From the NCBI RefSeq assembly GCF_004339565.1, contig NZ_SMFZ01000001.1, forward strand, positions 248,001 through 312,000: 64,000 nucleotides of DNA, read 5' to 3'. Source of the DNA: Pseudonocardia endophytica (GTDB lineage Bacteria; Actinomycetota; Actinomycetes; Mycobacteriales; Pseudonocardiaceae). Positions within the stretch are counted from its first letter, which is position 1. Every line of letters begins with the position of its first letter. The position numbers were made by a program, and so were the translations under genes. Positions 38,965-53,300 of this stretch are shown in pieces. The notes below the pieces were generated by a model. It saw only the letters and a list, made by a program, of their open reading frames with translations, did not search any database and had not been told where the DNA came from.

Positions 38965-41900
38965 CCGGCACCGTCCTCGCCGGTCCCGAGCTCGTCGTCG
39001 AGCATCGCGAACATGTCGTCGTCGGAGACCTCGCCGATGTCGTCGGACCCCGAGGTGTCCGCGGAGCCGTCCCGGTCGCGCAGACCGGCCCACTTCGTGC
39101 GCAGGACCTCGATCCGCCCGGCGACCTTGCGGTGGCCCGCCTCCTGGGCGCCGCTCCCGAGACCCGCGATCGCCCGCTCCAGCCCGTCGAGCGCGGCCAG
39201 CACGGCGTCCGCCCCGGTCGCCGGGGCGACGCCGAGCCGTTCCCGCAGGTGCGCGACGACGTCGGCAGGCGTCGGGAAGTCGAACATCAGCGTGGCCGGC
39301 AGCCGCAGCCCGGTGGCCGTGTTCAGCCGGTTCCGGTACTCGACGGCGGTCAGCGAGTCGAAGCCCAGCTCCTGGAACTGCTGCCGGGTCCCGACGGCGG
39401 AGGAGTCCGCGTGCCCGAGGACGTCGGCGGCCTGGCCGCGCACGAGCGTCAGCAGGACCTCGTCCTGCTCGGCGGCGCCGAGACCGGCGAGCGTCGAGGT
39501 GAGCGCGTCCGGGGACGGCGTCGATCCGGTGGCGGCGGCCCGACGGGCCGGGGTCCGGACCAGCCCGCGCAGCAGGGCGGGGACGTCGCCGGGACCGCGC
39601 AGCGCGGCCAGGTCGAGATCGACCGGCAGCACCAGCGCGCGCCCGGCCGCCGGACCGGCGTCGAACAGTGCGAGGCCCGACCCGACGGTCAGCGGGGCCA
39701 TGCCGGAGCGCGCCATCCGCTCGGTCTCGGCGTCGCCGAGCGAGCCGGTCATGCCGCTGCCCTGCTCCCACGGCCCCCACGCCAGCGACAGGCCCGGCAG
39801 ACCCGCGGCCCTGCGGTGCGCGGCCAGCGCGTCCAGGAACGCGTTGCCGGCCGCGTAGTTCGCCTGCCCGGCGCCGCCGAACACGCCGGCGACGGAGGAG
39901 AACAGCACGAACGCGTCGAGATCGCGGTCGCGGGTGGCCTCGTGCAGGTGCCACGCGGCGTCCGCCTTCGGCCGGAGCACCGTGTCCAGACGGTCCGCGT
40001 CCAGCGAGCCGAGCACGCCGTCGTCGAGCACGCCGGCGGTGTGGATCACGGCGGTCGGCTCGTGCGCGGCGACCAGGTCGGCGACCGCGCCGGCGTCGGC
40101 GACGTCGCAGGCCGCGACGGTGACCGTGGCGCCGTGCGACTCGAGGTCGGCCACCAGCTCGACCGCGCCGTCCGCGTCAACCCCGCGGCGGCTGACCAGG
40201 ACGAGGTTCCGCACGTCGCGCTCAGTGACGAGGTGCCGGGCGACGATCCCGCCGAGCCCGCCGGTGCCGCCGGTGACCAGCACCGTGCCGTCCGGGCGGA
40301 ACTCCGGGACCCGCTCCGGGTCCACATCGGCGTGGACGACGCGCGGGGCCAGCAGCGCTCCGCCCCGGACGGCGATCTGGGGCTCCGACGCGGTCGCGGC
40401 CACCGCCGCGGTCAGCGATCCCGTGCCCTCCCGGTCGAGGTCGACGAGCGCGACGACGCCCGGGTTCTCGCTCTGCGCCGAGCGCACCAGGCCCCAGACC
40501 GCGGAGGCGGCGAGGTCCGTGACGTCACCGCCATCGTCACCGTCATCGTCGCCGACGGCGGCGGCTCCGCGGGTGACGACGACCAGGCGGGACGCGGCGA
40601 GGGTCTCGTCGGCGAGCCACCGCTGGAGCAGGTCCAGCACCCGGCCGGTGTGCTCCCGCACCGCGGCCGTCGGGTCGGTCGCGACCGGGTCGGTCGCGAC
40701 CGGGACGAGCACGACGTCCGGGACGGGGTCGAGCCCGGCGAGGCTCTCCACGTGCGCGGCGTCCAGGCCGAACGGGTCCTCGCCCAGCACGGCGACACTC
40801 GCCGCGTCCGCCGTGGTCGCCGTGTCCGGAGTGGACACCTCGACCCAGTCGACGGCGAACAGCGGGTCGCGGGACGGCCCTGCGGCGCGCATCTGCTCGG
40901 CGCTGACGGCCCGGGAGTGCAGCGCGTCGACGACGACGACGGGTGCGCCGCCCGCGTCCACGGCGTGCACGGACGTCGCGCCGTCGGCCGTCGGGGCCAG
41001 CCGCACCCGCAGCGCGGCGGCGCCGGACGCGTGCAGCGTCACGCCCTCCCACGAGAACGGAAGGGCCGCTCCCCCGCCGTCTCCACCGCCGTCGCCGAGC
41101 GAGGCGAGCAGCAGGGCGTGCAGGGCGGAGTCCAGCAGCGCCGGGTGCACCCCGAACCCGTCGGTCGCGTCGTCCGGGACCGTGACCTCGGCGAACAGCT
41201 CGTCCCCCTTCCGCCACGCGCCTCGCAGCCCCTGGAACAGCGGGCCGTAGTCGAACCCGGCGTCGGCGAGCGTGGTGTAGCAGGCGTCGGCCTCCAGCGG
41301 CTCGGCGTCCTGCGGCGGCCAGACGGCCGGGTCGAAGCCCGGTCCGGCCGTCGCGGCGGCCGGGACCACGGCGCCGGTCGCGTGCTGCGCCCAGTCACCG
41401 TCCTCCGGCCGCGACCGGACACCGATCGCACGGCGCCCGGCGTCGTCCGGCGCGTCGACCGTGACCTGGACCTGCAGCGAGCCGCGCTCCGGCAGGACGA
41501 GCGGATCGGCCAGCGTCAGCTCCTCGACGTGACCGCACCCGGCCTCGTCGGCGGCGCGGATCGCCATGTCCAGCACCGCCGTCCCTGGCACGATCACCTG
41601 ACCGAACACCGTGTGCTCGACGAGCCAGGGGTGCGTGGAGCGCGCGATGCGGCCACTCAGCACGACCCCGCCGGAGGCGAGCTCGACGGACGCGCCGAGC
41701 AGCGGGTGCTCGGCCGCACCGAGACCGGCGGCGCGCACGTCGCCGCCCGCGGTACGACCGGACGGCCAGAACCACTGCCGCGCGAACGGGTAGGTCGGCA
41801 GGTCGACGCGCACGGCACCGGTGCCGTCGAACACGTCGTCCCAGCCGCCAGCCCGCCCGGCCGCGTACAGCCGGGCCCGCGCGGCGAGGGCCGCGTCGTG

Positions 41901-44354
41901 CTCGTCCTGGTCGCGGCGCAGGACGGGGACCACGAGCGCGTCCGTGACGGTCTGCGCGGCCATCGCCGCGAGCACCGCGTCCGGGCCGACCTCGAGGAAC
42001 GTCGTGACGCCGTCGGCCTCGAGCGCCGCGACGCCGTCGGCGAACCGGACGGCCTCGCGGACGTGGCGCACCCAGTACTCCGGGTCGCACAGCTGTCCGG
42101 GCTCGGCGAGCGCGCCGGTCAGGTTGGACACGACCGGGATCTCCGGCTCGGCGTAGGTCAGCTTCTCGGCCAGCGTGCGGAAGTCGTCGAGCATGTCGTC
42201 CATCAGCGGCGAGTGGAACGCGTGGCTGACCTGCAGCCGCGTCGTCCGCCTGCCCTCGTCGCGGAACGCCGACCCGATCTCCGCCACGGCCGGCTCCGCA
42301 CCGGACACGACCACGGACGCCGGGCCGTTCACGGCCGCGACCGCGACGTCGCCGGTCAGGTGCGGTGTGATCTCGTCCTCGCCTGCCGCGACGGCGAGCA
42401 TCGCGCCGCCCGCCGGCAGCGCCTGCATCAGCGAGGCCCGCGCCGCGACGAGCCGGGCGGCGTCGTCCAGGGACAGCACGCCGGCCACGTGCGCGGCCGT
42501 GATCTCGCCCACGGAGTGCCCGCCGAGCCGGTCCGGGCGCACGCCCCACGACTCGACGAGCCGGTACAGCGCGACCTCGACCGCGAACAGCGCGGGCTGC
42601 GTCCAGCCGGTCTCGTCGAGCCGGTCACCGCCGTCCCACACGATGTCGCGCAACGACTCCCCAGGATCCAGCTCGGCGTCCAGCTCCGCGTCCAGTGCCG
42701 CCACGACGGTGTCGAACGCCTCGGCGAACACCGTGGACCGGTCGTACAGCTCCCGGCCCATGCCCGCGCGCTGCGACCCCTGCCCGGAGAACAGCGCCGC
42801 GAGGCCGCCGTCGTCGACGGTCCCGGTCACCACCCCCGGGTGCGACGTGCCGTCGGCCAGCGCCGCGAGCGCGTCCGGACCGGTGACGACGGCGCGGTGC
42901 GCGAACGCCGACCGCGTCGTCAGCAGCGAGTGCGCGACGTCGACGGGACGCAGCTCCGGGTGCCCGGCCAGGTGCTCGCGCAGGCGCGACGCCATGGCGC
43001 GCACCGTCTCCGGGGAGCGGCCGGACAGCACCCACGGGATCGGCCCGTCGGCCTCACCCGCGGGCGGGTCGGCAGCCGGGACGCCCTGCTCGAGGATCAC
43101 GTGCGCGTTCGTCCCGGAGATCCCGAACGAGCTGACGCCCGCCCGGCGCGCGTGCCCGGTCTCCGGCCACGCCGTGTCGGCGGTGAGCAGCTCCACCGTC
43201 CCGTCCGACCAGTCCACGTGCGACGACGCGGTGTCCGCATGCAGCGTGCGCGGCAGCACCCCGTGCCGCATCGCCTCGACCATCTTGATCACACCGGCGA
43301 CACCGGCCGCGGCCTGGGTGTGCCCGATGTTGGACTTCACCGACCCGAGCAGCAGCGGCTGTTCGCGCTCCGCGCCGTACGTGGCGATCAGGGCCTGGGC
43401 CTCGATCGGGTCGCCCAGCGTGGTGCCGGTGCCGTGCGCCTCGATCGCGTCGACGTCCGAGGTGGACAGTCCCGCGTTCGCGAGCGCCTGGCGGATCACC
43501 CGCTGCTGCGACGGGCCGTTCGGCGCCGTCAGGCCGTTGGACGCGCCGTCCTGGTTGACGGCGGACCCGCGGACGACGGCCAGGATCTCGTGACCGTTCC
43601 GCTCGGCGTCCGAGCGGCGTTCCAGCACGAGCATGCCGACGCCCTCGGCCCAGCCGACACCGTCCGCGTCGTCGGAGAACGCCTTGCAGCGCCCGTCCGG
43701 CGAGAGGCCGCGCTGGCGGGAGAACTCGACGAACGTGCCGGGCGTGGCCATCACGGTGACACCACCGGCCAAGGCGAGCGAGCACTCACCGGAGCGCAGC
43801 GCCTGTGCCGCCAGGTGCAGCGACACCAGCGACGACGAGCACGCCGTGTCCACCGTGACGGCGGGGCCCTCGAAGCCGAACGTGTAGGAGACCCGGCCGG
43901 AGGCGACGCTCGGCGAGCTGCCCTGGCCCTGGAAGCCCTCGAACTCGCCGCCGCCGAGGATCGAGCCGTAGTCGGAGTACATGACGCCGGCGAAGACGCC
44001 GGTGCTGCTGCCGCGCAACGACACCGGGTCGATCCCGGCCCGCTCCACGGCCTCCCACGTGGACTGCAGGAGCAGCCGCTGCTGGGCGTCGGTCGCGACG
44101 GCCTCGCGCGGGCTCATGCCGAAGAACGCGGCGTCGAACTCGCCCGCGTCGTGCAGGAACCCGCCGCGGCGGGTGTAGCTGGTGCCGGTGTGCTCCGGGT
44201 CCGGGTCGTAGAGCGCGTCCAGGTCCCAGTTGCGGTTCGCCGGGAAGTCGCCGATCGCGTCCGTGCCGTCGCCGAGCAGGCGCCACAGGTCCTCAGGGGA
44301 GGACACGCCGCCGGGGTACCGGCAGGCCATGCCCACGACGACGACCGGGTCGTC
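38949..44354 (-). other. PKS module E: KS-AT-DH-KR-ACP plus C-terminal docking segment - equivalent to NysC module 8
   Basis: KS about 43080-44354; AT about 41805-42810 (GHSVGE, HAFH: malonyl) with an Asp/Glu-rich insert; DH about 40900-41730 with [12 protein letters not shown] about 39560-40870 with LDD; ACP about 39280-39490 with [12 protein letters not shown]. The last ~95 residues are a helical, acidic tail typical of class 1 docking domains, which hand the chain to the next PKS subunit. There is no thioesterase domain. Confidence 0.9.
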
Positions 44355-47300
44355 CGCCGTGGACGCCGCCACGGTGGCCGGGACGATCGCGTCCGCGCCG
44401 CCGAACAGCTCGTCGAGCACGTGGTCGGCGAGCGCGGTCGCGGTCGGGTGGTCGAACACGAGCGTCGCGGTCAGGCGCAGCCCGGTGGCGGCGGACAGGC
44501 GGTTCCGCAGCTCGACGGCGGTGAGCGAGTCGAAGCCGAGGTCGCGGAACGGGGTCGTGGCGTCCACACCCGCCGGGTCCGCGTGACCGAGCACGACGGC
44601 GATCTGCGTCCGCACCAGGTCGAGCAGCTCGTGACGGCGCTCGTCGGGGCCGAGCGGGCCGAGCCGGTCGGCCAGCCCGGCGACGGTCGCCGCTCCCCCG
44701 GCCGCCGCGCGGCGGGTCCGGTTGCGGACGAGCCCGCGCAGCACGGCCGGGACCTCGCCGAGCGCGGACAGCGCCGCGACGTCGAGCCGGACCGGGGCGA
44801 TCAGCGCCGCGTCGGCGCAGAGCGCCGCGTCGAACAGGGCGGTGCCCTCCTGGGCGGACAGCGGCGGCATCCCGGAGCGGGCCAGGCGTTCGGCCTCGGC
44901 CTGTCCCAGCTCGCCGGTCATGCCGCTGCCCTGCTCCCACGGCCCCCACGCCAGGGACACCCCGGGCAGGCCGTCGGCGCGGCGGCGGGCCGCCAGCGCG
45001 TCGGTGAACGCGTTGGCGGCGGCGTAGTTCGCCTGCCCTGCGGCGCCGAGCAGGCCGGCGACCGACGAGAACGCGACGAACGCGGTCAGGTCGAGGTCGC
45101 GGGTGGCCTCGTGCAGGTGCCACGCCGCGTCCACCTTGGGCCGCAGCACGGTCGCGACGCGGTCGGCGTCCAGCGAGGCGAGCACGCCGTCGTCGAGTAC
45201 GCCCGCGGTGTGCACGACGGCCGTCAGCGTGTCGCGGACGTCGTCGACGAGTGCGGCGACGGCGTCCGGGTCGGTCACGTCGCAGGCCCGCACGGTCGCC
45301 GTGGCGCCCATCGACGTGAGCTCGTCGACCAGGTCGGTCGCGCCGGGGGCGTCCGTACCCCGGCGGCTGACGAGCAGCAGGTGCCGGACGCCGTGGTTCG
45401 CGGCGAGGTGGCGGGCGAACCGCGCGCCGAGCCCTCCGGTCCCGCCGGTGATCAGCACCGTGCCGTCGGCGTCCCACGTGACGGGGTCGCCGTCGGCGGT
45501 ATGCCGGGCCAGCCGGGCGGCGTGGATCTCGCCGCCGGACAGCGACAGCCAGGTCTCGTCCGAGCCGAGCGCCGTGGCCAGCACGTCCGATGACGGCTCG
45601 TCGTCGATCTCGACGAGCGCGAACGCGCCGGGGTTCTCGGTCGCGGCCGTGCGCACCATGCCCCCGACTGCGGCGGACGCGAGGTCCCCGGCGCGGGTGA
45701 CGACGACGAGCCGGGACGGCTCGCAGCGCTCGGTCCACTCCTGCAGCAGCGCGAGGACGTCGGCGGTGCGGCGGTGGGTGTCCGCGACCGGGTCGTCGCC
45801 GGTCGGGGCGATCCCGACGACCGCGACGTCCGGGACGGCACCGCCGTCGGCGAGCGCGGCCGGACCGGCGTGGGCACTGACGGTGACTCCGGCCCCGCCC
45901 AGCACGTCGGCCAGTCCGAGCGCGTCGTCGCCGAGCAGCGCGACCTCCTGCGGCGCGGTGCCTCCCGTGACCGTCTGCCAGGTGAGGCCGAACAGCGCGT
46001 CGCGGGTGTCGGTGCCGGTCGGCTCGTCGCCGCGGACGGCGCGGGTGAGCAGCGACCCGACGGTCGCCACCGGGGCACCGGTGGGGTCGGCCACCTGCAC
46101 GGTGACCGCGTCCGGTCCGGCCGGGGCGAGCCGCACGCGCAGCGCGGACGCGCCGGCGGCGTGCAGGGACACGTCCTGCCACGAGAACGGCAGAGCGGCC
46201 GTCCCCCCGTTCGCGAGCAGCATCGGGTGCAGCGCCGCGTCCAGCAGCGCCGGGTGCAGGCCGAACCGGCCCGCCTCCTCCGCGGTGTCGTCGGCGAGCG
46301 CGACCTCGGCGAACAGTTCGGTCCCGTCGCCGGAGTCCCGCCGCCAGGCCGCGGTCAGGCCCTGGAACGTGGGCCCGTAGGCGAATCCGGCGTCGGCGAA
46401 CGCGTCGTAGCAGCCGTCGACGTCGATGCTCTCGGCACCGGACGGCGGCCACTCGGTCAGCCCGCCCGCGCCCGGCGCGGCGCCCTCGGACACCGCGCCG
46501 GTCGCGTGCTCGGTCCAGGCGTCGTCGCCGGCTCCCTCCGGACGGGACCAGATCCCGAGATCGCGACGGCTGCCGTCCGGAGCCCGGACGACGACCTGCA
46601 CCTGCAGCGATCCGCTGTCCGGCAACACCATCGGCGCGCCGAGCGTGAGCTCGTCGACGCGGTCGCAGCCGATCTCGTCGCCGGCCCGCACGGCCATCTC
46701 CAGCAGCGCGGTGCCGGGCACGACGGTCCGGCCGAACACGGTGTGGTCCGCCAGCCAGGCGTGCGACCGCAGCGACAGCCGCCCGGTGACGACGAGCCCG
46801 TCGCCGGACGCGAGCCCGACGGCCGCGCCGAGCAGCGGGTGGTCGGCCGCGTCGAGCCCGGCGGCGCGGAGGTCGCCGGTGCCGCCGAGCGGCCCGGACG
46901 GCCAGAAGCGCTGCCGCTGGAACGCGTACGTCGGCAGCTCCACCGGCCGAGCGGCGGGCAGCAGAGCCGTCCAGTCCACGCCGACGCCGGCCGTGTGCAG
47001 GCGTGCCAGCGCCGTCAGTGCGGCGTCCGGCTCCGGGGAGTCCTTGCGCAGCAACGGTTCGACGACGGCGTCCCGGTCGAGCGTCTCGCGGGCCATCGCG
47101 GACAGCGTGCCGTCCGGCCCCAGCTCCACGAACCGGGTGACGCCCTCGGCCTCCAGCGCCGCGACGCCGTCGGCGAACCGGACGGCCTCGCGGACGTGGC
47201 GCACCCAGTACGCAGGGTCGCACAGCTCCCCCGACCCGGTCGGGGCGCCGGTCAGCGTCGAGACGACCGCGACCGTCGGGTCGGCGTAGGACAGACCCTC

Positions 47301-50300
47301 CGCGACAGCGCGGAACTCGTCGAGCATCGGGTCCATCAGCGGCGAGTGGAACGCGTGGCTGACCGGCAGCCGCGTCGTGCGGCGCCCCTGTCCGCGGAAC
47401 GCCGACTCGATCTCGGCGACGGCGTCCCCGGCTCCGGACACCACCACCGACGACGGGCCGTTCACCGCCGCGACCGACACGTCGCCGGTCAGGTGCGGGG
47501 CGACCTCGTCCTCGGTCGCCTGCACCGCGAGCATCGCGCCACCGGTGGGCAGCGCCTGCATCAGCCGGCCGCGCGCGACCACCAGCCGGACCGCGTCCTG
47601 GAGCGGGAACACCCCGGCCACGTGGGCCGCGGCGATCTCGCCGATCGAGTGGCCGGCCACGACGTCCGGTCGCACGCCCCACGACTCGACGAGCCGGTAC
47701 TGCGCGACCTCGACCGCGAACAGCGCGGGCTGCGTCCAGCCGGTCTCGCCCAGACGGCCGGCATCGACGCTCGTTCCGCCGACGCTCCTCTCGGAGTCGT
47801 CGCCCCACATCACGTCGCGCAGTGACGCGCCGTCCGGCGCCCCACCGGCGAGCTCGGCGTCCACGGCCGCGGCCACGGCGTCGAACGCCCCGGCGAACGC
47901 CGGGAACCGCGCGTACAGCTCCCGGCCCATCCCGAGCCGCTGCGACCCCTGACCCGCGAACAGCATCGCGGTACGGCCGGCGACGGTCGAGCCGGTAACG
48001 ACCCGCGGGTGCGGATCACCGGCGATCAGCGCGGAGAGCGCGGCAGCGGGGTCGGCGGCCGTGTCGCTTCCGGCGGCCGGGTCCGCGGCGCCATCGGGCC
48101 CCGCGAGCACGACGGCCCGGTGGTCGAAGCGCGAACGCCCGGTGGCCAGCGACAGGCCGATGTCGGCGGGCCGCAGCTCCGGCCGGGCCCGCAGCATCGC
48201 GGACAGCTTGGCCGCCTGGCCGCGCACCGCGTCCGCGGAGCGACCGGACAGCACCCACGGGACGGGACCGGTCGCCTCGGCCGGCTCGCCGAGCTCCGGC
48301 TCGATCGCCGGCGTCGCGATCTCCGCCGACGCGGCCTGCTCCAGGATCACGTGCGCGTTCGTGCCGGAGATCCCGAACGAGCTGACCCCGGCCCGGCGGG
48401 CGCGCCCGGTCTCCGGCCACGCGGCCGGCGCGGTGAGCAGCTCCACGGTCCCGTCGGACCAGTCCACGTGCGACGACGCGGTGTCCGCGTGCAGCGTGCG
48501 CGGCAACGTCCCGTGCCGCATCGCCTGCACCATCTTGATCACGCCCGCGACACCGGCCGCGGCCTGGGTGTGCCCGATGTTCGACTTCACCGAGCCGAGC
48601 AGCAGCGGGCGTTCCCGCTCCGTGCCGTAGGTGGCGATCAGGGCCTGGGCCTCGATCGGGTCGCCCAGGGTCGTGCCGGTGCCGTGCGCCTCGACGGCGT
48701 CCACGTCGTCGGTCGACAGCCCGGCGCTGGCCAGCGCCTGCCGGATCACGCGCTGCTGCGACGGCCCGTTCGGCGCCGTCAGCCCGTTCGACGCGCCGTC
48801 CTGGTTGACCGCGGAACCCCGGACGACGGCCAGGACCCGGTGACCGAGACGCTCGGCGTCGGACTGCCGCTCCAGCAGCAGCATGCCGGCGCCCTCGGCC
48901 CAGCCCACACCGTCCGCGTCGTCGGAGAACGCCTTGCAGCGCCCGTCCGGGGACAGGCCGCGCTGGCGGGCGAAGTCCACGAACACGCCGGGCGTCGCCA
49001 TCACCGTCACGCCGCCCGCGAGCGCGCGGTCGCACTCGCCGGAGCGCAGCGCCTGCATCGCCCAGTGCATCGCCACCAGCGACGACGAGCACGCCGTGTC
49101 CACCGTGACCGCGGGCCCCTCCAGGCCCAGCGTGTAGGCGACCCGGCCGGACGCGACGCTCGGCGAGCTCCCCGCACCCTGGAAGCCCTCGAACTCCGGG
49201 CCCGCCGTGGTCGCGCTGTAGTCGGAGTACATGACACCGGCGAACACACCGGTCGCGCTGCCGCGCAACGACACCGGGTCGATCCCGGCCCGCTCCACGG
49301 CCTCCCAGGAGGACTCCAGCAGCAGCCGCTGCTGCGCGTCCGTGGCCAACGCCTCGCGCGGGCTCATGCCGAAGAACGCGGCGTCGAACTCGGCGGCGTC
49401 GTGCAGGAAGCCCCCCTCGCGGGTGTACGACGTGCCGAGGTGGTCGGCGTCCGGGTGGTACAGCGCGTCCAGGTCCCAGCCGCGGTCGGTGGGGAACCCG
49501 GAGACGGCGTCCACGCCGTCCGAGACGAGCGTCCACAGGTCGTCCGGTGTGGACACACCACCCGGGTAGCGGGCGGCCATGCCGACGATCACGATCGGGT
49601 CGTCCGCGACGGCGGCGGTGCGGGTCGCCGTGACGGCCGGACCGTCGTCGGCACCCAGGAGGTCGTCGCGGATCACGGCGACGAGCTGCTCGACGGTCGG
49701 GTGGTCGAACACCATCGTGGCGGGCAGTCGCAGCCCGGTGACCGTGTTCAGGCGGTTGCGGAGCTCGACCGAGGTCAGCGAGTCGAACCCGAGGTCGCGG
49801 AACGCGCGGTCGGCCTCGACGTCGGCGGCGCCCGCGTGGCCGAGCACGAGGGCGACCTGGGAGCGGACCAGGTCGAGCAGCACGTCGCGGCGCTCGTCGG
49901 CGGTCAGGCCGGACAGGCGCTCGCGCAGCCCGGTGGCGGCCGCCGACGACGCGCCGGCGGCCCGGCGCGAGCGGCCCCGGATCAGCGAGCGCAGCAGCGG
50001 CGGCACCTCGCCCTGCGCGCGCAGGGCGGGGAGGTCGAGGCGGACCGGTGCGACGGCGGCGTCGCCGGTGCCCAGCGCGGCGTCGAACAGCGCGAGGCCG
50101 TCCTGTTCGGACAGCGGAGTGACACCGGAACGTGCGAGGCGCTCCGCCCCGGCGTCGCCGAGCGACCCGGTCATGCCCCGGTCCCACGGCCCCCACTGCA
50201 GCGACGTGCCGGGCAGGCCCGCGGCGCGGCGGTGCGCGACGAGCGCGTCGGTGAACGCGTTGGCGGCGGCGTAGTTCGCCTGGCCCGGGTTGCCGAACAC

Positions 50301-53300
50301 GGCCGCCGCCGAGGAGAACACGACGAACGCGTCCAGCTCGCGGTCGCGGGTCGCCTCGTGCAGCGTCCACGCGGCGTCGACCTTCGGTCGCAGCACCGTC
50401 TCCAGCCGCTCCGGGGTCAGGGAGGCGACCAGGCCGTCGTCGAGCACACCGGCGGCGTGCACGACCGACGACACCGGGTGGGCGTCGAGCAGCGCGGTCA
50501 CGGCGTCGGGGTCGGTGACGTCGCACGCGACGGCCGCGGCCGTGGCCCCGGCGTCGGCCAGCTCGGCGACCAGCGCGTCGGCGCCGTCGGCGTCCGGGCC
50601 GCGGCGGCTGACCAGCAGCAGGTCCCGCACGCCGTACGCGGACACCAGGTGGCGGGCCAGCACGGCGCCCAGGCCGCCGGTGCCACCGGTGACGAGCACG
50701 GTGCCGTCGCCGGGCGGGACGGTCGCGACGTCGTCCTCGGCCGGGGTCCGGCGGACGAGCCGGGCGGCCTGCACGGCGCCGTCGCGGACCCGCAGCTGCG
50801 GCTCCTCGCCGTCGAGCGCGGCGGGCGGAACCTCGGCCGGCGCGTCGGGATCGAGGTCGACGAGCGCGAAGCAGCCGGGGCTCTCCGACTGGGCGGACCG
50901 CACGAGCCCCCGGACGGCGGCGGCCGCCGGGTCCTCGCCGGATGTGGCACCGCGGGTGACGACAACGAACCGGACGCCGGCGTACCGGTCGTCGGTGATC
51001 CGGGTCCGGACGAGGTCCAGAGCGCGGCGGGTGAGCTCGTGCGTGTCGGCGACGACGTCGGTCCCCGTGCCGGCGAACGGCAGCACGACCGGTCCGGCGT
51101 GCTCCTCGGGCAACGCGCCGGCGTGCGGGCCCGCCAGCCCGAACGGGTCGTCGCCGACGACGACGGCCTCCACGTCCGGGGTGACCTGGTCTCCCGGAAC
51201 CGGAACCCAGTCCAGGCGGAACAGGGCGTCCCGCACGACCGAGCCGGTCGTCCCACCCGCGACGGGAGCGGCACTCATGGCGAGCGACCGGACGTCGGCG
51301 ACGGGCGCCCCCGCCGGATCGGCCGCGGCCAGGGTGAGCGCGCCGTCGTCGTCGCGGGACAGGCGCACCCGCAGCGCGGACGCCCCGGTCGCGGCCAGCG
51401 TGACGCCGTTCCAGGAGAACGGGACGCCGCCCGCCGTGTCGCCGGTCAGCAGCCATCCGGCGTGCAGCGCGGCGTCCAGGAGGGCCGGGTGCAGGGCGAA
51501 CGCCCCGCCGTCGGCCTCCTCGTCGAGGGCGATGTCAGCGAAGATCTCGCCGTCGCGGCGCCAGGCCGCCCGCAGTCCGCGGAACGCCGGGCCGTAGGCG
51601 AAGCCCTCGTCGTCGCGGGCGTCGTAGAAGCCGGTGAGGTCGACGGCGTCGGTGCCGGACGGCGGCCAGACGGTGGCGTCGAACCCGGCGGCGGGGGCCG
51701 CGGGCACGAGCACCCCCGCGGCGTGCGGCGTCCACGGCGCGTCGACGTCAGGCGCGGCGTCGTTGCCGGCGTCCCCGTCGGCGCGGGCGTGCACGGTGAC
51801 CGGACGGCGCCCGTCCGGGTCGGCGACGCCGGCCCGGACCTGGATCCGCACCGCGCCACGCTCCGGGATCTCCAGCGGCGCGGCGAGCGTCAGCTCCTCC
51901 ACGCCGTCGCAGCCGACCTCCTCGCCCGCGCGCAGCGCGAGCTCCAGGAACGCGGTGCCGGGCAACAGGACCCGGCCGGCGACGACGTGGTCGGCCAGCC
52001 ACGGCTGCGACCGCAGCGACAGCCTGCCGGTGAGCAGCAGGCCCTCCTCGTCGGCGAGCGCGACGACACCGGTGACGAGCGGGTGCCCGGTCGTGGCCAG
52101 TCCGAGCGCGCCGGCGTCGGCACCGCCGCGGGCGCCGGACGGCCAGAACGGGCGGTGCTGGAACGCGTACGTCGGCAGGTCGACGACGCGGGTGCCGGAC
52201 GGCAGCACGGCCGTCCAGTCGACGTCGACTCCCCGGGTGTGCAGCGCGGCGACGGCGGCGAGTGCGGTGCGCTCCTCGGCGGTGTCGCGGCGCAGGGCGG
52301 GCACGGTCGCGACGTCCTCGGCGAGCGTCTCGCGGGCCATCGCGGACAGCGTGCCGTCCGGGCCGAGCTCCAGGAACGTGGTGACGCCGCGCTGCTCGAG
52401 CGCCGCGACGCCGTCGGCGAACCGGACCGGCTCGCGGACATGGCGCACCCAGTACTCCGGGTCGCCCAGCTCGCCGCCCTCGGCGAGCGCGCCGGTCACG
52501 TTCGAGACGACCGGGAGCGACGACTCGGCGTAGGCCAGGGACCCGGCGACCGTGCGGAACTCGTCGAGCATCGGGTCCATCAGGGGTGAGTGGAACGCGT
52601 GCGACACATCCAGCCGGCGGACCCGGCGGCCCGCGAACTCCGCCTCGATCGCGGCGACCGCCTCGGACGTGCCGGACACCACCACGGAGGTGGGCCCGTT
52701 GACCGCGGCGATCGACACGGCGCCGGTCAGGTGCGGGGTGACCTCGTCCTCGGTCGCCTGCACCGCCAGCATGGCGCCACCAGCGGGGAGCGCCTGCATC
52801 AGCCGGGCACGCGCCGCCACCAGACGGGCCGCGTCCTCCAACGAGAACACGCCCGCCACGTGCGCCGCCACGATCTCACCGATCGAGTGCCCACCCACGA
52901 ACTCCGGCGTGACACCCCACGACTCGACCAGCCGGTACAGCGCCACCTCCAGCGCGAACAGCGCGGGCTGCGTCCACCCGGTCTCGTCCAGGTGCGTCCC
53001 GTCCTCGATCACGCCGGGCAGGTCCGGCAGGCACAGCGCCGCGACGGCCGCGTCGAACGCCGAGGCGAACACCGGGAACCGCGCGTACAGCTCGCGGCCC
53101 ATCCCGGCACGCTGCGCACCCTGGCCGGTGAACAGCACCGCCGTGCGCCCGACCGTGGCCCGGCCGGTCACCGCCGACGGGTGCGGCTCGCCGCCGGCCA
53201 GCGCCGCGAGCGCGTCCCCGGCGTCCGGGCCGCCGAGCACGACGGCCCGGTGGGCGAACGGTGACCGCGCCGTGACCAGCGAGAACGCGACGTCGGCCGG

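Noticed and set aside
38949-39260. Integral thioesterase domain at the PKS end
   Set aside because: The tail is about 95 acidic, helical residues with no GxSxG; it is a docking segment.
39132-45593. 2,153-codon + strand open frame
   Set aside because: Same antisense artefact over conserved PKS domains.
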